A DNA stretch of 33,971 nucleotides from Microcaldota archaeon (GTDB taxonomy: Archaea > Micrarchaeota > Micrarchaeia > Micrarchaeales > CABMGC01): contig DAHXKV010000040.1 in the NCBI GenBank assembly GCA_027366155.1, forward strand, positions 1 to 33,971. The letters run 5' to 3'. The translations under genes and the position numbers were made by a program. Positions 1 through 8,982 of the stretch are shown here, piece after piece. The stretch's first letter is position 1. Each line of letters begins with the position of its first letter. The notes below the pieces were generated by a model. The model was not told the DNA's origin. It saw nothing but the letters and a program-made list of their open reading frames with translations, and did not search any database.

Positions 1-2
1 GG

Positions 3-170
3 GGCAACCTCTTCTTCGGGGCTCCGGTGCTTCTCTCGCACCTTATGCTTGCGTATGTTGGTATGGGATACCTTGCACGGCCTGGCAGGAGCTTTAGGAA
101 CAGCTCAAGGAACATCTCGCTCCTGGCAATGGGCATAGCGCTTGTTGCGATATTACTCGCTCCACTTTAG
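3..170 (+). CDS. C-terminal end of a membrane protein, truncated by the window edge
   Basis: Frame open from the window start reads GNLFFGAPVLLSHLMLAYVGMGYLARPGRSFRNSSRNISLLAMGIALVAILLAPL-stop, with two hydrophobic segments; converges on the HIT gene with about 18 nt overlap. Confidence 0.5.
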   Translation, partial: GNLFFGAPVLLSHLMLAYVGMGYLARPGRSFRNSSRNISLLAMGIALVAILLAPL

Positions 171-617
171 CTCCTTCCGGAGCAAGTCCACGCGCCTTGA
201 GTACTCTTTTTCCGGAAGACGTTCTACGTGCTCTATCGCATCGTAGACGCTCTGCTTTGACTGGTACTTGTCATCCTTTTTTCTGGGTATTATGTGTATG
301 TGCAGGTGCCTTACGCTCATTCCGGAATACTCGCCTATCTGGGAGGTTATGTCGTATGACATCGAGCTGTCCCCGTATATTCTCAGGACGATCGGCGTTA
401 CCTTCTTGAGGGTGAGGTGGATGTCGCCCATCTCTTCCGCTGATAGCTCAGTTATGTCAAGAACGTGACGGGTCGGTATAACAAGCGTATGCCCCGGCAT
501 TACCGGAGCTATGTCTACTACGGCAATCGAGTGCCTGCCCTTGTAGAATACGCCTTTTGAGATGGATTCGCTGCAGAATACGTCAGGAGCTTTGCCGCCG
601 CTTTCCAAGTGTATCAC
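153..617 (-). CDS. HIT family (histidine triad) nucleotide hydrolase/transferase
   Basis: 154 aa; HLHIHIIPR histidine triad and N-terminal IAVVDIAPVMPGHTLVIPTRHV typical of HIT proteins. Confidence 0.9.
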   Translation of the reverse strand: MIHLESGGKAPDVFCSESISKGVFYKGRHSIAVVDIAPVMPGHTLVIPTRHVLDITELSAEEMGDIHLTLKKVTPIVLRIYGDSSMSYDITSQIGEYSGMSVRHLHIHIIPRKKDDKYQSKQSVYDAIEHVERLPEKEYSRRVDLLRKELKWSE

Positions 618-2437
618 CTCTTCTTCCGTGGCTTTGGAGTCTCCCGTTCGCGCGCATACTCCGAGTTGTCCTTGAGCCTGAGGAGGACGAACAGCAAAGC
701 CAACGCGATTATCCCCATCAGTACAAGCATGATAAGCATGATACCGAACATTAGATTAATCGTGTTGGTTAGGTATTGGAATTGGGACTGGTTTAAGGAC
801 TGCACCTGTGTCTGCTGGCTGGCGTTGTATGGCACAAGGGAGGAGGAAATCTGCATGTTGATTGATGAGAGGTTGCGCGCAAGCACGGAAGTGATGTACG
901 CGGAAGTTAGGTTCGAGGCATTGTCACCGCTTATGAGCAGGTTTTCATGCATGCTGAAAAGCGCCGAGTCTGCAAGCTGGGAGGGCCATACCCCGTATGT
1001 GGCGTTGGCGGCGTTTGCCTCTATCCCGGATATTGCCGCAGTTGAGTTCTGCAGTGTGGGCGTTTGCGGGCCGAATGCACGCGCATACGCGAGCGCGTAG
1101 AGTGCAGCTCCGTACTCGCCCTTCGAGTATGCATTCTCTGCCGATGTCAGGTAGAACGGGTCGGTTACTGACTGCTTCGCTCTGTTTATTCCCGCGAGAG
1201 CAGCGTTGGCCAGTGCAGACGGATACTGGGCAGGCGTTCCGCCGATTGCAGAGGCCTCTGAGTATAGGTTCTGGGCAGCACCACACCATCCAATCGCCGG
1301 AGCCAGGGCAGATAGCGAGTAGACCACATCGTCAGTGGTGTGAGAGGCTTTGACCTCTCCCATGGTCTGATTTATCTGGTATAGGGCCCAGCCCTGCCTC
1401 AACTCCCCGCCTATCACGTACTCGTAGTTCTGGTAGGTGAGCTGCGGCGCAGTGAGGTTCCTGCAGAATGCTTCGGTATTGTATGTGACATTGTATGCGT
1501 ATCCGAACGTGAGGTTGTTCTGGCTTGCCATCGGAAATTCGTTGGAGAACTGGAGGAATGCGTAATCTGCAGCCGCATAGTAGTAGCCTTTCGATGCTAT
1601 CATGGAGTAGTTTGCTATGTCGGACAGGAAGACATCTTTTGCACCAGACATATTTTGCGGCAGTGAGTCTACCCATAGGGAAGTATAATTCAGGGTGTAG
1701 TTGGTCAGCTTCCTGAAGTAGGAAAGATTGCAGGAGGTGCACGAGACGTTTGCATCAGGTATGGAGCCGAGATGGAAATTCTCGGAGTTTTTGTACTGGA
1801 AGAAAGGCGGCACGGATTCCACAGGGTTTATGGCATATTTGATGGCCTGGGTCATGTTAGAGACCTGAAAGAGAGGGATGCCTGCCTTCTGCTGCAGGAT
1901 GTAGTAGTCGGTGTACTGGGGATCTGAAGGGCCTAGCGTTGCAGGGACTACCGCGTATATCATTCCTGCTGCCTTTGCGGCGGTTAGCTTGTCGTATACG
2001 CCGCCCACCTCGCCGACAGCGCCGTTAGGGCTTATTGTTCCAGTTACGGTAAAGTTAGGATAGATGCTCTTGCCCTCAAGGCCCGCATATGCCAGGAGCG
2101 AAAAGGCAAGACCTGCGCTTGGGCCTGATACGTTTGAGCTGCTGTCCATTATATCATATGTAAAATTATAGCGCGACTCGTTTATTCCGAGGTACCCGGA
2201 TACGTAGCCCACCGCAATCTTGGCCGAGAGTATTGTGCTGTTTCCCACATATGAAGGGCCTGTTATGGCGACTGCTCCGTTTCCAGGGGTTACGTTGACT
2301 GTTATTGTAGTAAGCACTCCGGCATTTTCACCGGAAAGCACCGCTGGCGCGTGGATTGCCGCAGTAGATGCGTAGGCTCCTGACCAGAGGAGCATTGCAG
2401 AGATAAGAAGCGTCGCAAGTAGAGTCCTGTTTTGCAT
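614..2437 (-). CDS. Secreted, C-terminally membrane-anchored Lon-like (S16-type) serine protease without an AAA+ domain
   Basis: 607 aa; N-terminal signal peptide (MQNRTLLATLLISAMLLWSGAYAS), S16-like Ser motif SGPSAGLAFSLLAYAG and Lys motif GEVGGVYDKLTAAKAAG, C-terminal TM helix then a KPRKKR tail. 4-nt overlap with the downstream HIT gene. Confidence 0.85.
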   Translation of the reverse strand: MQNRTLLATLLISAMLLWSGAYASTAAIHAPAVLSGENAGVLTTITVNVTPGNGAVAITGPSYVGNSTILSAKIAVGYVSGYLGINESRYNFTYDIMDSSSNVSGPSAGLAFSLLAYAGLEGKSIYPNFTVTGTISPNGAVGEVGGVYDKLTAAKAAGMIYAVVPATLGPSDPQYTDYYILQQKAGIPLFQVSNMTQAIKYAINPVESVPPFFQYKNSENFHLGSIPDANVSCTSCNLSYFRKLTNYTLNYTSLWVDSLPQNMSGAKDVFLSDIANYSMIASKGYYYAAADYAFLQFSNEFPMASQNNLTFGYAYNVTYNTEAFCRNLTAPQLTYQNYEYVIGGELRQGWALYQINQTMGEVKASHTTDDVVYSLSALAPAIGWCGAAQNLYSEASAIGGTPAQYPSALANAALAGINRAKQSVTDPFYLTSAENAYSKGEYGAALYALAYARAFGPQTPTLQNSTAAISGIEANAANATYGVWPSQLADSALFSMHENLLISGDNASNLTSAYITSVLARNLSSINMQISSSLVPYNASQQTQVQSLNQSQFQYLTNTINLMFGIMLIMLVLMGIIALALLFVLLRLKDNSEYARERETPKPRKKR

Positions 2438-2487
2438 GCATGTTTAACATAGGCAATGTTTAAATTCCTGATGTGTTATTTTGGTTA

Positions 2488-4038
2488 TTAGTGCGCAGCA
2501 AAGCCTTTTGCCAGCAGCAGATCGGCCTCGCGCAGCAACTCGCTTATCTTTACGCGCCGCTGCTCCATTGTGTCCCTGGATCTGATTGTGACAGAGTCGT
2601 CGGTGAGCGAGTCGTAATCGGCAGTTATGCAGAAGGGTATGCCTATCTCGTCTGCCCGCGCATACCTCCTCCCTATGCTTCCGGACTCGTCGTAGAACGA
2701 GTTGAAGGAAGGACTCAGAATTTCAAATGCCTTCCTGGCTGCAACTGGCACGCCATCCTTGCCTACCAGAGGATACACGGCAAACTGGAATGGCGCTACC
2801 TTAGGAGGGAAGGCGAACCATTCCCAGTCCCTTTTCTCACCGGGTTTTCTGTATGAGAGCTCCATTAAAGCGTAGAAAGTCCTGTCAATTCCCGTTGAAA
2901 GTTCCAGGACATGCGGTATGAAGCGCTTTTCATCGAAAAAAATTTCCTGCGATTTCTTGGAGATTTCCTGATGGCCTTTGAGGTCGTGGTCCGTACGGTA
3001 GTGAACTCCGCCTATCTCCTTGTACTCGTGAAGGCTGTCCAGATAGACTTCAACGTCGAAATGTATCTTGTTGTAGAATGCGCGCTCGTCCTTTGAAAGC
3101 TCGCGCAGCCTGAATTTCTCTTCCGGAATTCCGAGTATCTTTATGAAGAATTCCTGCATCTTCGCCATGTGGTAGACGTAGAACTTGGGGAGGCCAGACT
3201 TCGAGACGAGCTCCTCGCAGGCGTGCTGCTCTGCTTCTTCTTTTCCAAAAAACAGCACCTTTAGCTTGTGCTTGCTTACCTCTTCCCACCGCTCGCACTC
3301 GTTGATTCTGTCAGGATCAAAAAATATCTGCAGTTCAGCCTGGGTGAATTCCCTCTGCCTTATCAGCAATTGCCTCGGTGAGATCTCATTCCTGAATGCC
3401 TTGCCGATTATCGCTAGTCCCATCGGAATCTTGCCGCGCTGTATATTGAACTGCCTCAGAAAGTTTACGTAGACGCCTTGCGCTGTCTCAGGCCTCAGGT
3501 ATGCGGTAGTATCGCCTTCGGCGCCCAGTTTGACAGGCAGCATCATGTTGAGCACCTTGACCTCCCCCAGTTCTCCTCCGCATTTAGGGCATTTTATCCT
3601 GTGCTCGCTTATCAGCTTGCCCAGTTCCTCGGCCGTCTTGCCCTCCACATTCTGTCTTATCGCGCTGCCCACCAGGTGGTCTGCGCGGTAGTATACGCCT
3701 TCTTTCTTGCACCTTACGCTCGGATCTATGAAATTCTTTATGTGGCCGCTTGCAATGAATACGGGCTCCGTCATTATGTTCGTGGGCTCTATTTCGAACG
3801 AGTTGTCATCTATTGAAAGAAAGTGCTTCCGCCAGAGATTCTCTATGTTCCTTTTTATTAGTGTGCCGACACTCCCGTAATCGTAGAAGCCAGTTAGCCC
3901 TCCGTAGATCTCATTGCTCATGTAGAAGAAGCCGCGTCTCTTTGCCAGCTCAGATACCTTCTCTTCGAGACTCTCCGCTTTCCGTGGTTTGTCCGTCCCA
4001 TCAGCCTCGGGCATGATTATCCGTTGTATATTTGCCAT
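2488..4038 (-). CDS. glyS: Glycyl-tRNA synthetase (archaeal/eukaryotic alpha2 type)
   Basis: 516 aa; class II motifs (FRNEISPRQLLIRQREFTQAELQIF, YLRPETAQGVYVNF, ELSTGIDRTFYALM). Start may be the internal Met at about 4014. Confidence 0.95.
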   Translation of the reverse strand: MANIQRIIMPEADGTDKPRKAESLEEKVSELAKRRGFFYMSNEIYGGLTGFYDYGSVGTLIKRNIENLWRKHFLSIDDNSFEIEPTNIMTEPVFIASGHIKNFIDPSVRCKKEGVYYRADHLVGSAIRQNVEGKTAEELGKLISEHRIKCPKCGGELGEVKVLNMMLPVKLGAEGDTTAYLRPETAQGVYVNFLRQFNIQRGKIPMGLAIIGKAFRNEISPRQLLIRQREFTQAELQIFFDPDRINECERWEEVSKHKLKVLFFGKEEAEQHACEELVSKSGLPKFYVYHMAKMQEFFIKILGIPEEKFRLRELSKDERAFYNKIHFDVEVYLDSLHEYKEIGGVHYRTDHDLKGHQEISKKSQEIFFDEKRFIPHVLELSTGIDRTFYALMELSYRKPGEKRDWEWFAFPPKVAPFQFAVYPLVGKDGVPVAARKAFEILSPSFNSFYDESGSIGRRYARADEIGIPFCITADYDSLTDDSVTIRSRDTMEQRRVKISELLREADLLLAKGFAAH

Positions 4039-4456
4039 GGAAGCCTTTTATATTTGGCAGTATGAACCTGCTGCCTTCTGCCATTCCGCCGGCCTTGGCT
4101 GTGCCAGAAGCCAGCTCCACCACATACATTGCGTTTCCAGGGGAAGCATATGCCTTGCAGGAGAGCATCGAATGGCAGGGCTGGGCATCTGCGGCGATCT
4201 TTATTATATTTGCATCCTTGTCAAGCCAGATTATGTCTATGGGAAACTTCATGTTGAGCATCCAGATATCGTACCTGCCGGTGCGCCCGAAATTGAAGAT
4301 CATTCCTTCGTCAGGCTTTATCCCTTCCCTGTACATCAGGCCCAGCATCTTTTTAGGGAACGAGTCTGCAATATCGAGCCTGAATGCCTTTCCTTTGAAG
4401 CTCGCCTCGGCCTTCCTAAACCGGACTGTCTTGAAAAAAATCGCGGTTAGGCACAT
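4001..4456 (-). CDS. DUF192 family protein
   Basis: The tracked ORF starts at 4570, but the conserved region begins at MCLTAIFFKTVRF (about 4456), immediately after the ALDH stop. FPKKMLGLMYREGIKPDEGMIFNF and YDIWMLNMKFPIDIIWLD are DUF192-like. Confidence 0.85.
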   Translation of the reverse strand: MCLTAIFFKTVRFRKAEASFKGKAFRLDIADSFPKKMLGLMYREGIKPDEGMIFNFGRTGRYDIWMLNMKFPIDIIWLDKDANIIKIAADAQPCHSMLSCKAYASPGNAMYVVELASGTAKAGGMAEGSRFILPNIKGFHGKYTTDNHARG

Positions 4457-4463
4457 CTTGTTT

Positions 4464-6110
4464 TCACTTCGAGACCGAGATGCTCTGCTCACGCATAAAC
4501 TGCTGGAGATAGTGCCTGCTTCCGGTGCCCTTCCCGGTGGTGCCGCTGCCTTTCCAGCCCACGAATGCATGTGCGCCTACCACCGCCCCCGTCGTAGCCC
4601 CTATTCTCCTGTTTATGTAGATGACCCCTGATTCCATTTTGTCCGAGAAGGCGCGCATTTCCGCCTTGTTCTTGCTGTAGAGGCCTGCAGTGAGTCCGTA
4701 TTCGGTATCGTTTGCCTTTTCCAGCGCCTCATCGAACTTTTTGAATGAGTCTATTACAAGGAATGGGATAAAGAGCTCTTCGTGAAAGAGCCTGTTTGTG
4801 CTTTCAATCTCTATAATGGTAGGCTCTGCGTAGATGCCGCCTGAAACGGCAGGCACGATGTTCCCCCCTGTTATTATCCTGCCATGCACCTGTGCCTCAG
4901 CAACAGAGGCAATGAACCGTTCAGCCGCGGCATTGCTTATCAGGGGACCGATGTAGTTGCCCTTTGCAAGCGGGTTTCCTATCTTCATGCCTCTTGCCTT
5001 TTCTGCAAGCTTGCTTATGAATTCCTCCTTTATCGACTCATGCACATAGACGCGGGAGCATGCACTGCATTTCTGCCCGGAGTACCCAAATGCGGAGCTG
5101 GCTATGCCCTCCACTGCAGCATCCATATCCGCAGTCTTGGAGACGATGGCCGGATCCTTGCCTCCGAGCTCAACTACAAAGACCTTATGCTGCCCTGCAG
5201 CGTAGGTTTTTGCCATCATACCGAGACCTGTTCTCCTCGATCCAGTAAAGGCTATGCCGCTGACCATCGGGCTTGAGACAAGCTCGTCGCCTATTTCTGA
5301 TCCGGGCCCGGTAACGTAGTTGAAGACCCCTTTTGGGACTCCGGCTTCCTTGAAGATCCTGCATATGTAGAGCCCTGTCAGCATGGTCATGTTCTCAGTG
5401 GAAGAAGGCTTGAAGACCACAGTGTTTCCGGTTATTAGGGCGCCAGTACTCATGCCAGTAGATATCGATATGGGAAAATTGAAGGGCGCTATGACGCCGA
5501 ACACGCCATACGGCTTCATGGGCAGGGATATTTTCTCTGAATCTGATGGGGCTCCCTGGAAGCCCTCCTTGACTGTTCCCACGCTTGCATCTATCGTCCT
5601 TTTCGTCCCGTATCCCTTATTTGACTCGGTTTCCGCAGAGTAATAGTTGAGGAAATCTATGGCCTCGTCGACCTCGCCTATTGACTCGTACCGCGTTTTT
5701 CCGTTTTCTATGCTGAGCAGTGCGGCCACAATGAACTTCTGCTGCCTGAATAGCTCTGCCGCCTTCCTGAAAATGGATGCCCGTTCATCGTAATCCAGGC
5801 CTGACCAGCTGGAAAACGCAGACTTTGCGGCATCTATTGCAAGCCGTGCATGCTCCCTTGTGCCTAACTGAAACTTCCCAACCGTCATCCCATTTATAGG
5901 TGAGCGCTCCTCCACCTCAGCTGCAGCGTATTTCTCCTCCCCGTTTATGTACATGGGGAACTTCTTTCCGAGGATCTCCCTGGTTACCTTCTCTACTGCG
6001 CCATCGAACATCTCATCAAAGCGCCGCTCCTCGCCGTTCGCAAGGAATTTGGCGTATGTATACTCGTTTGAAAAGCCCCTGAGCCTTGCCATGAAGGAAT
6101 AGCGCAACAA
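4464..6110 (-). CDS. Aldehyde dehydrogenase, delta-1-pyrroline-5-carboxylate (glutamate semialdehyde) dehydrogenase type
   Basis: 548 aa; ELGGKDPAIV, catalytic Cys in GYSGQKCSACSRVYVHE (typical of the P5CDH subgroup), N-terminal FSNEYTY...EER...PMYINGEE resembling P5CDH. Confidence 0.85.
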   Translation of the reverse strand: MLRYSFMARLRGFSNEYTYAKFLANGEERRFDEMFDGAVEKVTREILGKKFPMYINGEEKYAAAEVEERSPINGMTVGKFQLGTREHARLAIDAAKSAFSSWSGLDYDERASIFRKAAELFRQQKFIVAALLSIENGKTRYESIGEVDEAIDFLNYYSAETESNKGYGTKRTIDASVGTVKEGFQGAPSDSEKISLPMKPYGVFGVIAPFNFPISISTGMSTGALITGNTVVFKPSSTENMTMLTGLYICRIFKEAGVPKGVFNYVTGPGSEIGDELVSSPMVSGIAFTGSRRTGLGMMAKTYAAGQHKVFVVELGGKDPAIVSKTADMDAAVEGIASSAFGYSGQKCSACSRVYVHESIKEEFISKLAEKARGMKIGNPLAKGNYIGPLISNAAAERFIASVAEAQVHGRIITGGNIVPAVSGGIYAEPTIIEIESTNRLFHEELFIPFLVIDSFKKFDEALEKANDTEYGLTAGLYSKNKAEMRAFSDKMESGVIYINRRIGATTGAVVGAHAFVGWKGSGTTGKGTGSRHYLQQFMREQSISVSK

Positions 6111-6232
6111 AAGTTAATAAAAGTTAATGAAGCCGAAAGCGCATCTTTCTGCGCATGGTCTGTCTGCCTGCTGACTTTGGAGAGTGTCTGCGACGGCATA
6201 GATATTTATTTTTAGGGTGCAGATACTTTTGC

Positions 6233-6928
6233 ATGGCAGCGATGCGTACCGAAAGTGCAGTCATGGGCACGCAGCAGAAGCTCGACATTGTAAGCTTTGT
6301 TGCTTACGACACATGGAAGGATCTGCTCATCGAGCTGGTTGAGAAGGAGAAGCTGGACCCATGGAACATAGACATCGCCGAGATAGTAGAGGGATATGTC
6401 AATGCAGTCAAGGAGCTCAGGGTCATGGACCTCAGAGTTCCTGCAAACATAATTCTTGCCGCATCGATATTGCTGAGGCTTAAGAGCAGCATGCTGCAGA
6501 TATACAGCGAACCCGAAGAGACCGAGGAAGTCGCGGTTGGCAGGAATCCGCCACTGGTCGAAGAACTGGGGCTTAGGCTCAGGCCTCCGGCAAAGAGAAG
6601 GCTGACGCTTGCAGAGTTGATAGATGCGCTCGATGAGGCCATCAAGATTACTGAGATGCGCAGTTCTGGCAGAAAGGATATTCCGATAGACATCCCAATA
6701 TTCATAAGGCAGGCGAATATAGAGGAGGAGATGGATGCAGTCTATGCGAAGATAAAGAGCGGGGCAGACGCGGAAAATATGATAACATTGTCCGCATTGC
6801 TCTCTTTGTCTGAAGTTGATGACGTGCTCCTGAAAGTCTTTGTGCCAGTGCTCTTTCTGGCAAACAAGGGGAAGGTCGCGCTTATCCAGGAAAGGTTCTT
6901 TCAGGAGGTCATAATAAAACTAGCTTAG
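6233..6928 (+). CDS. scpA: Segregation and condensation protein A (kleisin)
   Basis: Tracked ORF starts at 6155, but the ATG at 6233 lies just after TATA-like gatatttattttt. KEKLDPWNIDIAEIVEGYV and LRVPANIILAASILLRLKSS are ScpA hallmarks. Confidence 0.88.
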   Translation: MAAMRTESAVMGTQQKLDIVSFVAYDTWKDLLIELVEKEKLDPWNIDIAEIVEGYVNAVKELRVMDLRVPANIILAASILLRLKSSMLQIYSEPEETEEVAVGRNPPLVEELGLRLRPPAKRRLTLAELIDALDEAIKITEMRSSGRKDIPIDIPIFIRQANIEEEMDAVYAKIKSGADAENMITLSALLSLSEVDDVLLKVFVPVLFLANKGKVALIQERFFQEVIIKLA

Positions 6929-6929
6929 T

Positions 6930-7394
6930 GTGGGCATGGAAAACACAGAGTACAAGAAACTGGTCGAGGCAGCGCTCTTTATGTCACCAAAGGCGCTTGG
7001 GATATCGGAGCTTTCCGAGGTTACCGGCGTCGCCTCTCCAGGCATAGTCAGGGAAGCATTAGAAAAGCTTATCGAGGATTATAAATCGGATGGCACCTCA
7101 CTGGAAGTCATAAGGATAAGCGACAAGTACATGTTCGGCCTCAAGGAGCCCTATGCGTCCAAGGTCAGCAGTCTGGCATCTGGTCCCGACCTAAGTAGGG
7201 GAGCACTCAGGATACTCGCGTACATCAACAAGAACAACGGGATACTTCAGAGCCAGATAGTCAGGCTTTTCGGATCCTCAACCTACGAGTACATGGGCGA
7301 ACTGGAGGAGAAGGACTTCATAAAGACAAAGAAGACAGGCAGGAGCAGGAGCATAGAGACTACAGTCAAGTTCAGGGAGTATTTCAACGTTTAG
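6930..7394 (+). CDS. scpB: Segregation and condensation protein B
   Basis: 154 aa; two winged-helix segments (KKLVEAALFMSPKALGISELSEVTG; SRGALRILAYINKNNGILQSQIVRLFGSSTYEYMGELEEKDFI). Immediately downstream of scpA; start is GTG 6930 or ATG 6936. Confidence 0.88.
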   Translation: MGMENTEYKKLVEAALFMSPKALGISELSEVTGVASPGIVREALEKLIEDYKSDGTSLEVIRISDKYMFGLKEPYASKVSSLASGPDLSRGALRILAYINKNNGILQSQIVRLFGSSTYEYMGELEEKDFIKTKKTGRSRSIETTVKFREYFNV

Positions 7395-7443
7395 CGATTC
7401 ATTTTATACCTTAAATGAAGAACCATTATTGCAAGATATATGT

Positions 7444-7515
7444 GGGCCCGTAGTCGAATGGTAAGACGCCTCCTTCACACGGAGGAAACCAGGAGTCCGA
7501 TTCTCCTCGGGCCCA
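7444..7515 (+). tRNA. tRNA-Val (anticodon CAC)
   Basis: Acceptor GGGCCCG/CGGGCCC, anticodon stem CCTCC/GGAGG with loop TTCACAC, T arm AGGAG-TCCGATT-CTCCT, discriminator A. TATA-like ttttatacc about 35-40 nt upstream. Confidence 0.95.
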
Positions 7516-7637
7516 TGCTGCCTGTTTGCAGCGGTTGTGTGGCAATCTTTATCTTCCTTGCATTTTTGCTTGAAGCCTGAAGTTCGTTTTGTGGGGGAAT
7601 TTCGGAGTCAGATTCCGTGGAAAGACACCGCCCCGGG

Positions 7638-8897
7638 TCATTTGGAAGGTTCCCCAATTTTCACAGATTCGGCATTTCCGTATTTCTTTTTGAACAGTGG
7701 CAGGTAAAGCGCCCCTGAAACTGCCTGCAGTATGCCTCCAAGGAGCAATGGCAGCGGCAGCATTTCCTCTATGAGGTACCCGCTTATGCCGCTGCTGCTC
7801 ATGGATAAGGTCGAGGCAACGCCTTGGAAGCTCGATGCGGTCCCATAGTCTTCTTTGTTTATGCCTTTCATGTTGACTGCTTGTATGAATGGATTGCCGT
7901 AACCTGCGATTATGGACCTAGCAGCGTAGAGCAATGTTACTGCAACCAGCATGGAGTATCCGGCATAGATACCGAAATATTGGAATGCTATGAACACGCC
8001 CATGAACATCAGGATCAGGCCTGAAATTGCTCTCGTAACAGATGCTATAAGGACTATGTTCTTCTTGTAGGAGAACCTGCCCGCAAGGTATGAGCCGAAA
8101 GATACGCCTATGTATGAGGGTATGTAGACAAGCCCTATGATTAGGCTTGTACTTTGCGAGGGTATCTTGAATGCGCTTTCCAGTATGAGCGGGAAGAGCG
8201 GCATTGCAATGCCTATACCAGCTCCGTTCACCACGTTGGTAGCTATTACCTTCATGGTATGCAGCATGCTGGACATTTTCATTATTTTTGTCGTTTTCTT
8301 TGGCCTCTTTGCCTCGAATACAAAGAGAAGGTTGATCAGGGAGAGCGCCATGAGGAAAGACGAGATTAGGAAAAGAAACCTGTACGAGCTTATCGGGCCA
8401 AGATAATTTTGCAGGTAGGACTGGCTCATAAGCACGAATGCGCCGATTATGCTGAATGCCGATGCGACCTTTGTGAGGCTGCTGATCCTCATGACCCGTT
8501 CTTTGTCTTCAGGATAATTTGAGACCACTATTGCAGTTGTTCCGGGGCTGAACGAACCTCTCAGGCCTCCGGCCACTCCGCCTACGCCGCTCACGATTGC
8601 CGCTATTACAGTCAGGGCCATGTTTCCGGAGAACCACAGTAGCAGTCCTCCTAATATCGGCGGTATCTCGCTCAATATCAGGGATTTCTTGTAGCCGAGC
8701 CTGTCCCCAATCATGCCGAAAAGAAGCGAGGTTAGAACCATGAATACCATGATTCCCACGTATATAACTCCTATCAGCGAGATGCTTATTGAAAGCAGAT
8801 GGAGGTAGAGCGGTATCGCCAGGGTCATGTATATTATGGCTACGCTGCGCAATGCCCTTGAGTAGAGTAGAAATTTGAAGCGCGCATTATTGTCCAA
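7638..8897 (-). CDS. Major facilitator superfamily transporter
   Basis: 419 aa with about 12 hydrophobic segments; MFS-like loop motif LLFGMIGDRLGYKKSLI. Confidence 0.8.
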   Translation of the reverse strand: MDNNARFKFLLYSRALRSVAIIYMTLAIPLYLHLLSISISLIGVIYVGIMVFMVLTSLLFGMIGDRLGYKKSLILSEIPPILGGLLLWFSGNMALTVIAAIVSGVGGVAGGLRGSFSPGTTAIVVSNYPEDKERVMRISSLTKVASAFSIIGAFVLMSQSYLQNYLGPISSYRFLFLISSFLMALSLINLLFVFEAKRPKKTTKIMKMSSMLHTMKVIATNVVNGAGIGIAMPLFPLILESAFKIPSQSTSLIIGLVYIPSYIGVSFGSYLAGRFSYKKNIVLIASVTRAISGLILMFMGVFIAFQYFGIYAGYSMLVAVTLLYAARSIIAGYGNPFIQAVNMKGINKEDYGTASSFQGVASTLSMSSSGISGYLIEEMLPLPLLLGGILQAVSGALYLPLFKKKYGNAESVKIGEPSK

Positions 8898-8982
8898 GGT
8901 TTCGCCGGGAGACAGGTTTGGCAGCTTTTATGGCATAGCCTCCAGCATATAGATTTTCCATTATACTATATAGACTTAGGCA

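Noticed and set aside
4032-4631. 199-aa plus-strand ORF across the DUF192 gene and the ALDH 3' end
   Set aside because: Antisense to two recognisable genes and without motifs of its own.
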